Assembly: GCA_948099385.1 (NCBI GenBank)
Contig: CANUEZ040000159.1
Location: 6,962,501-7,026,500 of the forward strand
Length of the DNA stretch: 64,000 bases
Origin: Fasciola hepatica
Lineage: Eukaryota; Platyhelminthes; Trematoda; Plagiorchiida; Fasciolidae
Reading direction: 5' to 3'
Both the position numbers and the translations under genes were made by a program. Every line of letters starts with the position of its first letter. The first letter of the stretch is position 1. The notes under the pieces are model-generated. The model did no database searches and was not told the DNA's origin. It saw only the letters and a list, made by a program, of their open reading frames with translations. Positions 56,101 through 64,000 of the stretch are shown piece after piece.

Positions 56101-59100
56101 CAACGAAGGCATTCCGTTATGAACAACCTACACAGCTTGGTTACTGTTTGCAATGGAGTTGTAGGAGATTAGATTTGTATATGATATGATTCATCATGCA
56201 GCTTGAACGCTCAACTCACCATTGAAAAGCATGGAAGCACTGTACAGCTGTTTCATCCTTGTTGGGAATCATCAGCAGTGCACATCCTTGGAGCCCCCAA
56301 GAGGAATGGAACCCGGAGTGAACGATTGTGAATCAAACACCTTAACCACAAGGCTATCCGGGCTGGCTCTCAACGGTTTGTTGAACATCTACACTACATG
56401 ATATAGCATCCTTCCGTCACTGGCTTTGAACGGTAACAACCCGCCTTCCACAAAGCAATCCACTCCTATGATGGATGACTTCTCTGTAGGGGCCTAGGTA
56501 CAACGAAGGCATTTCGTTATGAACAACCTACACAGCTTGGTTACTGTTTGCAATTGAGTTGTAGGAGATTAGATTTGTATATGATATGATTCATCATGCA
56601 GCTTGAACGCTCAACTCACCATTGAAAAGCATGGAAGCACTGTACAGCTGTTTCATCCTTGTTGGGAATCATCAGCAGTGCACGTCCATGGAGCACCCAC
56701 GGGGACTCGAACCCGGGGTGAACGATTGTGAATCAAACACCTTAACCACAAGGCTATCCGGGCTGGCTCTCAACGGTTTGTTCAACATCTACACTACATG
56801 ATATAGCATCCATCCGTCACTGGCTTTGAACGGTAACAACCCGCTTCCCACACAGCGATCCACTCCTATGATGAATGACTTCTCTGTAGGGGCCTAAGTA
56901 CAACGAAGGCATTCCGTTATGAACAACCTACACAGCTTGGTTACTGTTTGCAATTGAGTTGTAGGAGATTAGATTTGTATATGATATGATTCATCATGCA
57001 GCTTGAACGCTAAACTCACCATTGAAAAGCATGGAAGCACTGTACAGCTGTTTCATCCTTGTTGGAAATCATCAGCAGTGCACATCCATGGAGCCCCAAC
57101 GGGGACTCGAACTCGGGGTGAACCTACGTGAGAGAAACACAATAAACCGAGGGCTATCCGGGCTGACTCTCAACGGTTTGTTCAACATCTACACTACATG
57201 ATATAGCACCCTTCCGTCACTGGCTTCGAACGGTAACAACCCGCTTCCCACACAGCGATCCACTCCTATGATGGATGACTTCTCTGTAGGGGCCTAAGTA
57301 CAACGAAGGCATTCCGTTATGAACAACCTACACAGCTTGGTTACTGTTTGCAATTGAGTTGTAGGAGATTAGATTTGTATATGATATGATTCATCATGCA
57401 GCTCGAACGCTCAACTCACCATTGAATAGCATGGAAGCACTGCGAAGCTGTTTCATCCTTGTTGGGAATCATCAGCAGTGCACATCCATGGAGCCCCCAC
57501 GGGGATTCGAACCAGGGGTGAACGATTGTGAATCGAACACCCTAACCACAAGGCTATCCGGGCTGGCTCTCAACGGTTTCTTGAACATCTACACCACATG
57601 ATATAGCACCCTTCCGTCACTGGCTTTGAACGGTAACAACCCGCTTCCCACACAGCAATCCACTCCTATGATGGATGACTTCTCTGTAGGGGCCTCAGTA
57701 CAACGAACGCATTCCGTTATGAACAACCTACACAGCTTGGTTACTGTTTGCAATTGAGTTGTAGGAGATTAGATTTGTATATGATATGATTCATCATGCA
57801 GCTTGAACGCTCAACTCACCATTGAAAAGCATGGAAGCACTGTACAGCTGTTTCATCCTTGTTGGGAATCATCAGCAGTGCACATCCATGGAGCCCCCAC
57901 GGGGAATCGAACCCGGGGTGAACGATTGTGAATCGGACACCTTAACCACAAGGCTATCCGGGCTGGCTCTCAACGGTTTGTTCAACATCTACACTACATG
58001 ATATAGCACCATTCCGTCACTGGCTTTGAACGGTAACAACCCGCTTCTCACAAAGCGATCCACTCCTATGATGGATGACTTCTCTGTAGGGGCCTAAGTA
58101 CAACGAAGGCATTCCGTTATGAACAACCTACACAGCTTGGTTACTGTTTGCAATTGAGTTGTAGGAGATTAGATTTGTATATGATATGATTCATCATGCA
58201 GCTTGAACGCTCAACTCACCATTGAAAAGCATGGAAGCACTGTACAGCTGTTTCATCCTTGTTGGAAATCATCAGCAGTGCACATCCATGGAGCACCCAC
58301 GGGGACTCGAACTCGGGGTGAACCTACGTGAGAGAAACACAATAAACCGAGGGCTATCCGGGCTGACTCTCAACGGTTTGTTCAACATCTACACTACATG
58401 ATATAGCACCCTTCCGTCACTGGCTTCGAACGGTAACAACCCGCTTCCCACACAGCGATCCACTCCTATGATGGATGACTTCTCTGTAGGGTCCTAAGTA
58501 CAACGAACGCATTCCGTTATGAACAACCTACACAGCTTGGTTACTGTTTGCAATTGAGTTGTAGGAGATTAGATTTGTATATGATATGATTCATCATGCA
58601 GCTTGAACGCTCAACTCACCATTGAAAAGCATGGAAGCACTGTACAGCTGTTTCATCCTTGTTGGGAATCATCAGCAGTGCACATCCATGGAGCACCCAC
58701 GGGGACTCGAACTCAGGTTGAACCTCCGTGAGATAAACACAATAAACGGAGGGCTATCCGGGCTGGCTCTCAACGGTTTGTTCAACATCTACACTACATG
58801 ATATAGCACCCTTCCGTCACTGGCTTTGAACGGTAACAACCCGCTTCCCACACAGCGATCCACTCCTATGATGAACGACTTCTCTGTAGGGGCCTAAGTA
58901 CAACGAACGCATTCCGTTATGAACAACCTACACAGCTTGGTTACTGTTTGCAATTGAGTTGTAGGAGATTAGATTTGTATATGATATGATTCATCATGCA
59001 GCTTGAACGCTCAACTCACCATTGAAAAGCATGGAAGCACTGTACAGCTGTTTCATCCTTGTTGGGAATCATCAGCAGTGCACATCAATGGAGCACCCAC

Positions 59101-62100
59101 GGGGACTCGAACCCGGGGTGAACAATTGTGAATCGAACACATTTAGCACAAGGCTATCCGGGCTGGCTCTCAACGGTTTGTTCAACATCTACACTACATG
59201 ATATAGCACCCTTCCGTCACTGGCTTCGAACGGTAACAACCCGCTTCCCACACAGCGATCCACTCCTATGATGGATGACTTCTCTGTAGGGGCGTAAGTA
59301 CAACGAAGGCATTCCGTTATGAACAACCTACACAGCTTGGTTACTGTTTGCAATTGAGTTGTAGGAGATTAGATTTGTATATGATATGATTCATCATGCA
59401 GCTTGAACGCTCAACTCACCATTGAAAAGCATGGAAGCACTGTACAGCTGTTTCATCCTTGTTGGGAATCATCAGCAGTGCACATCCATGGAGCACCCAC
59501 GGGAATTCGAACCCGGGGTGAACGATTGTGAATCGAACACCTTAACCACAAGGCTATCCGGGCTGGCTCTCAACGGTTTGTTCAACATCTACACTACATG
59601 ATATAGCACCCTTCCGTCACTGGCTTCGAACGGTAACAACCCGCTTCCCACACAGCGATCCACTCCTATGATGGATGATTTCTCTGTAGGGGCCTAAGTA
59701 CAACGAACGCATTCCGTTATGAACAACCTACACAGCTTGGTTACTGTTTGCAATTGAGTTGTAGGAGATTAGATTTGTATATGATATGATTCATCATGCA
59801 GCTTGAACGCTCAACTCACCATTGAAAAGCATGGAAGCACTGTACAGCTGTTTCATCCTTGTTTGGAATCATCAGCAGTGCACATCCATGGTGCACCCAC
59901 GGGGATTCGAACCCGGGGTGAACGATTGTGAATCGAACACCTTAACCACAAGGCTATCCGGGCTAGCTCTCAACGGTTTGTTCAACATCTACACTACATG
60001 GTATAGCACCCTTCCGTCACTGGCTTCGAACGGTAACAACCCGCTTCCCACACAGCGATCCACTCCTATGATGGAAGACTTCTCTGTAGGGGCCTCAGTA
60101 CAACGAACGCATTCCGTTATGAACAACCTACACAGCTTGGTTACTGTTTGCAATTGAGTTGTAGGAGATTAGATTTGTATATGATATGATTCATCATGCA
60201 GCTTGAACGCTCAACTCACCATTGAAAAGCATGGAAGCACTGTACAATTGTATCATCGTTGTTGGGAATCATCAGCAGTGCACATCCATGGATCCCCCAC
60301 GGGGAATCTAACCCGGGGTGAACGATTGTGAATCGGACACCTTAACCACAAGGCTATCCGGGCTGGCTCTCAACGGTTTGTTGAACATCTACACTACATG
60401 ATATAGCACCCTTCCGTCACTGGATTCGAACGGTAACAACCCGCTTCCCACACAGCGATCCACTGCTATGATGGATGATTTCTCTGTAGGGGCCTAAGTA
60501 CAACGAAGGCATTCCGTTATGAACAACCTACACAGCTTGGTTACTGTTTGCAATGGATTTGTAGGAGATTACATTTGTATATGATATGATTCATCATGCA
60601 GCTTGAACGCTCAACTCGCCATTGAAAAGCATGGAAGCACTGTACAGCTGTTTCATCCTTGTTGGGAATCATCAGCAGTGCACATCCATGGAGCACCCAC
60701 GAGGACTCGAAACCGGGGTGAACGATTGTGAATCGAACACCTTAACCACAAGGCTATCCGGGCTGGCTCTCAACGGTTTGTTGAACATCTACACTACATG
60801 ATATAGCACCCTTCCGTCACTGGCTTCGAACGGTAACAACCCGCTTCCCACACAGCGATCCACTCCTATGATGGATGACTTCTCTGTAGGGGCCTAAGTA
60901 CAACGAACGCATTCCGTTATGAACAACCTACACAGCTTGGTTACTGTTTGCAATTGAGTTGTAGGAGATTAGATTTGTATATGATATGATTCATCATGCA
61001 GCTTGAACGCTCAACTCACCATTGAAAAGCATGGAAGCACTGTACAGCTGTTTCATCCTTGTTGGGAATCATCAGCAGTGCACATCCATGGAGCACCCAC
61101 GGGAATTCGAACCCGGGGTGAACGATTGTGAATCGAACACCTTAACCACAAGGCTATCCGGGCTGGCTCTCAACGGTTTGTTCAACATCTACACTACATG
61201 ATATAGCACCCTTCCGTCACTGGCTTCGAACGGTAACAACCTGCTTCCCACAGAGCGATCCACTCCTATGATGGATGACTTCTCTGTAGGGGCCTCAGTA
61301 CAACGAAGGCATTCCGTTATGAACAACCTACACAGCTTGGTTACTGTTTGCAATTGAGTTGTAGGAGATTACATTTGTATATGATATGATTCATCATGCA
61401 GCTTGAACGCTCAACTCACCATTGAAAAGCATGGAAGCACTGTACAGCCGTTTCATCCTTGTTGGGAATCATCGGCAGTGCACATCCATGGAGCACCCAT
61501 GGGAACTCGAACCCGGGGTGAACGATTGTGAATCGAACACCTTAACCACAAGGCTATCCGGGCTGGCTCTCAACGGTTTGTTGAACATCTACACTACATG
61601 ATATAGCACCCTTCCGTCACTGGCTTCGAACGGTAACAACCCGCTTCCCACACAGCGATCCACTCCTATGATGGATGACTTCTCTGTAGGGGCCTAAGTA
61701 CAACGAAGGCATTCCGTTATGAACAACCCACACAGCTTGGTTACTGTTTGCAATTGAGTTGTAGGAGATTAGATTTGTATATGATATGATTCATCATGCA
61801 GCTTGAACGCTCAACTCACCATTGAAAAGCATGGAAGCACTGTACAGCTGTTTCATCCTTGTTGGTTATCATCAGCAGTGCACATCCATGGAGCACCCAC
61901 GGGGATTCGAATCCGGGGTGAACAATTGTGAATCGAACACATTTAGCACAAGGCTATCCGGGCTGGCTCTCAACGGTTTGTTGAACATCTACACTACATG
62001 ATATAGCACCCTTCCGTCACTGGCTTCGAACGGTAACAACCCGCTTCCCACACAGCGATCCACTCCTATGATGGATGACTTCTCTGTAGGGGCCTAAGTA

Positions 62101-63194
62101 CAACGAAGGCATTCCCTTATGAACAACCTACACAGCTTGGTTACTGTTTGCAATTGAGTTGTAGGAGATTAGATTTGTATATGATATGATTCATCATGCA
62201 GCTTGAACGCTCAACTCACCATTGAAAAGCATGGAAGCACTGTACAGCTGTTTCATCCTTGTTGGGAATCATCAGCAGTGCACATCCATGGAGCACCCAC
62301 GCGACTCGAACCCGGGGTGAACAATTGTGAATCGAACACCTCAACCACAAGGCTATCCGGGCTGGCTCTCAACGGTTTGTTCTACATCTACACTACATGA
62401 TATAGCACCCTTCCGTCACTGGCGTCGAACGGTAACAAGCCGATTCCCACACAGCGATCCACTCCTATGATGGATGACTTCTCTGTAGGGGCCTGAGTAC
62501 AACGAAGGCATTCCGTTATGTACAACCTACACAGCTTGGTTACTGTTTGCAATGGAGTTGTAGGAGATTAGATTTGTATAGGATATGATTCATCATGCAG
62601 CTTGAACGCTCAACTCACCATTGAAAAGCATGGAAGCACTGTACAGCTGTTTCATCCTTGTTGGGAATCATCAGCAGTGCACATCCATGGAGCACCCACG
62701 GGAATTCGAACCCGGGGTGAACGATTGTGAATCGAACACCTTAACCACAAGGCTATCCGGGCTGGCTCTCAACGGTTTGTTCAACATCTACACTACATGA
62801 TATAGCACCCTTCCGTCACTGGCTTTGAACGGTAACAACCCGCTTCCCACACAGCGATCCACTGCTATGATGGATGACTTCTCTGTAGGGGCCTCAGTAC
62901 AACGAAGGCATTCCGTTATGAACAAGCCACATAGCTTGGTAACTGTTTGCAATTGATTTGTAGAGATTAGATTTGTAAATGATATGATTCATCATGCAGC
63001 TTGAACGCTCAACTCACCATTGAAAAGCATGGAAGCACTGTACAGCTGTTTCATCCTTGTTGGGAATCATCAGCAGTGCACATACATGGAACACCCACGG
63101 GGACTCGAACCCGGGGTGAACAATTGTGAATCGAACACCTCAACCACAAGGCTATCCGGGCTGGCTCTCAACGGTTTGTTCAACATCTACACTA
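53197..63194. repeat. Array segment 5: 25 units, loosely ordered mosaic
   Basis: Mixed class A and B. Recurrent neighbours: AACCTACGTGAGAG with AATAAACCGAGGG at 56797 and 57997 (1200 bp); GGGAATTCGAACC at 59197 and 60797 (1600 bp); CAATTGTG with ACATTTAGCAC at 58797 and 61597; TGGCGTCGAACGG at 62396 and again at 63195. Several ribozyme copies here are damaged, for example at 57430-57490 and 60230-60290. Deletions of one base occur in units 61997 and 62796. Confidence 0.85.
53489..53563 (-). ncRNA. tRNA-like element, class B representative
   Basis: Class B differs from class A over tRNA positions 19-41. The anticodon loop is CUCACGG, keeping U33 and CAC. The inner stem pairs are U-G, C-G and U-A instead of C-G, G-C and A-U. 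The D arm is damaged: G19 is lost and the stem is weakened. The B box and CCA are unchanged. The first class B unit starts at 24,002. Class B units include those starting at 24402, 25202, 26001, 26801, 27601, 28401, 29201, 30001, 30801, 31201, 31601, 32001, 33201, 38400, 38800, 39600, 40000, 41200, 41600, 42000, 42400, 44799, 45199, 45599, 45999, 52797, 53197, 53597, 54397, 55197, 55597, 56797, 57997 and 58397. A sub-variant (CCATCGTGAAAG on the plus strand) keeps only the middle pair plus a wobble. Confidence 0.75.
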
Positions 63195-63480
63195 CATGAT
63201 ATAGCACCCTTCCGTCACTGGCGTCGAACGGTAACAACCCGCTTCCCACACAGCGATCCACTCCTATGATGGATGACTTCTCTGTAGGGGCCTCAGTACA
63301 ACGAACGCATTCCGTTATGTACAACCTACACAGCTTGGTTACTGTTTGCAATGGAGTTGTAGGAGATTAGATTTGTATATGATATGATTCATCATGCAGC
63401 TTGAACGCTCATCTCACCATTGAAAATCGTGGAATTCCTTAACATCTGTGATATTCTTGTTGGGAATCATCAGCAGAGCA
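63195..63480. repeat. Truncated, decayed terminal unit of the direct array
   Basis: The unit follows the consensus to about 63,425, then degenerates. The bases for the 3' half of the hammerhead (about 63,428-63,455) are heavily changed, while TTGTTGGGAATCATCAGCAG survives. Homology ends at about 63,480, before the tRNA-like element, which is therefore missing. This is typical of the edge of a satellite array. Confidence 0.85.
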
Positions 63481-63509
63481 AATTATTTTGTGCGTCATTT
63501 GTGCATTAA
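63481..63509. other. AT-rich spacer at the inversion junction
   Basis: About 29 bp that do not match the unit convincingly. TTTGTGC occurs twice, 11 bp apart (63487 and 63498). It may be diverged repeat rather than foreign DNA; the boundaries are good to a few bases. Confidence 0.6.
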
Positions 63510-63649
63510 TTGTACCTAGGCCCCTACAGTGAAGTCGCTCATCATAGCATTCCATCGCTCTTTGGGAAGCGGGATGTTACCATTCAATGCCAGTGAAGGA
63601 AGGATGCTATATCATGTAGTGTAGATGTTGAACAAACCGTTGAGAGCCA

Positions 63650-63724
63650 GCCCGGATAGCCTTGTGGTTAAGGTGTTCGATTCACAATCGTTCACCCCGG
63701 GTTCGAGTCCCCGTGGGTGCTCCA
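63650..63724 (+). ncRNA. tRNA-like element, class A, inverted copy
   Basis: It matches the reference class A element over its full 75 nt except for GGTGC at the acceptor end. G1 is 63650, U8 63657, U33 63682, the triplet CAC 63683-63685, the T loop 63702-63708 and CCA 63722-63724. The A box is 63657-63667 and the exact B box 63700-63710. Acceptor pairing is 4 of 7. Confidence 0.85.
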
Positions 63725-63783
63725 TGGATGTGCACTGCTGATGATTCCCAACAAGGATGAAACAGCTGTACAGTGCTTCCATG
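63723..63783 (+). ncRNA. Hammerhead ribozyme, inverted copy on the plus strand
   Basis: Outer stem I is 63723-63728 with 63778-63783. Inner stem I is 63732-63737 with 63771-63776. The core CTGATGA is 63738-63744. Stem II is 63746-63748 with 63755-63757, loop 63749-63754. The core GAA is 63759-63761. Stem III is within 63762-63769. Predicted cleavage is between 63770 and 63771. Every core base is intact, although the neighbouring partial unit has decayed. Confidence 0.85.
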
Positions 63784-63784
63784 C

Positions 63785-63788
63785 TTTT
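63785..63788 (+). terminator. T4 Pol III termination signal, inverted copy
   Basis: TTTT sits one base beyond the hammerhead, reproducing the cassette geometry of the direct units. Confidence 0.5.
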
Positions 63789-64000
63789 CAATGGTGAGCT
63801 GAGCGTTCAAGCTGCATGATGAATCATATCATATACAAATCTAATCTCCTACAACTCAATTGCAAACAGTAACCAAGCTGTGTATGTTGTTCATAACGAA
63901 ATGCCTTCGTTGTACTTAGGCCCCTAAAGAGAAATCATCCATCATAGGAGTGGATCGCTGTGTGGGAAGCGGGTTGTTACCGTTCAAAGCCAGTGACGGA

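Larger units (their letters stand above)
1..63480. repeat. 400-bp satellite array, 158 complete units plus one partial
   Basis: A single unit is repeated head-to-tail with no interruption. Units are counted from CATGATATAG. Starts fall at 1, 401 ... 2801, then 3202 ... 17602, 18003 ... 22403, 22802 ... 25202, 25601 ... 36401, 36800 ... 43600, 43999 ... 46799, 47198 ... 51198, 51597 ... 61997, 62396, 62796 and 63195. All units are exactly 400 bp except ten that differ by one base. Within a unit, offset 0-60 is moderately variable. Offset 60-228 is a uniform linker with a variable G-run near offset 90. Offset 228-231 is AAAA, offset 233-293 is the minus-strand hammerhead, and offset 292-366 is the minus-strand tRNA-like element. 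Offset 367-399 is its 5' flank. Most differences between units fall in the tRNA-like part. No transposase, reverse transcriptase or other protein gene is present. Confidence 0.98.
63510..64000. repeat. Inverted copy of the satellite (about 1.2 units, runs off the window)
   Basis: The sequence is the reverse complement of the unit, entering at the GTACTTAGGCCCC region and passing in order through the 5' flank, the tRNA-like element, the ribozyme and the linker into a second unit. The first about 110 bp is clearly more diverged than any internal unit, and the rest is near consensus. The direct-array cassettes point left and this one points right, so transcription would diverge from the junction. 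Confidence 0.93.

Noticed and set aside
1..64000. CRISPR array
   Set aside because: The repeat is 400 bp with no short unique spacers and no cas genes. Variation is by point change inside the unit.
1..64000. Transposon ends, terminal repeats, target-site duplications or poly-A tails
   Set aside because: None is visible. Units abut directly with no A-tract or flanking duplication, so the tRNA-derived part is no longer arranged as separate SINE insertions.

Overview
The whole window is one satellite-DNA array with no credible protein-coding gene. A 400-bp unit repeats head-to-tail from base 1 to about 63,480: 158 complete units plus a partial 159th, counting each unit from the start of CATGATATAG. 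After about 29 bp of AT-rich spacer the same repeat resumes in the opposite orientation (about 63,510 to 64,000) and runs off the window. The left edge is also inside the array. Long homogenised tandem DNA, a tRNA-derived element with RNA polymerase III boxes, and an embedded ribozyme all point to a eukaryote. An animal is most likely, because tandem repeats and SINE-like satellites carrying hammerhead ribozymes are known from schistosomes, newts and cave crickets. The species cannot be named from the sequence.

Inside each unit, read on the minus strand, three elements sit back to back. (1) A 75-nt tRNA-like element has an exact B box, a near-consensus A box, a paired D stem, U33 and the triplet CAC exactly at anticodon positions 34-36, and an encoded CCA. 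(2) Overlapping that CCA by two bases is a 61-nt sequence that folds as a type I hammerhead ribozyme: a two-part stem I, a CUGAUGA core, stem II with a six-base loop, GAA, a very short stem III made from the palindrome ACAGCUGU, and a GUA cleavage site. (3) One base after the ribozyme is TTTT, a minimal Pol III terminator. The remaining roughly 265 bp is a very uniform linker. Read-through transcripts of the array should be cut once per unit into 400-nt monomers.

Region by region: 1-24,001 holds only 'class A' tRNA-like elements, with an 800/1600-bp higher-order pattern at about 3.6-6.4 kb. From 24,002 'class B' elements, with a different anticodon stem, mix in. Multi-unit duplications lie at 26,001-27,600 (2+2 units), 28,401-31,600 (4+4), 40,800-47,597 (9+8) and 47,198-53,196 (a block present three times). 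From 53 to 63 kb the array is a looser mosaic. The last partial unit is decayed, as expected at an array edge, and the inversion follows.

The observation most worth following is the compact Pol III cassette of tRNA-like element, hammerhead and T4 signal, repeated about 160 times. Its supporting signals are swapped base pairs in the tRNA-like anticodon stem, ribozyme variation concentrated in loop II, and ribozyme-dead units that have been co-amplified with live ones.
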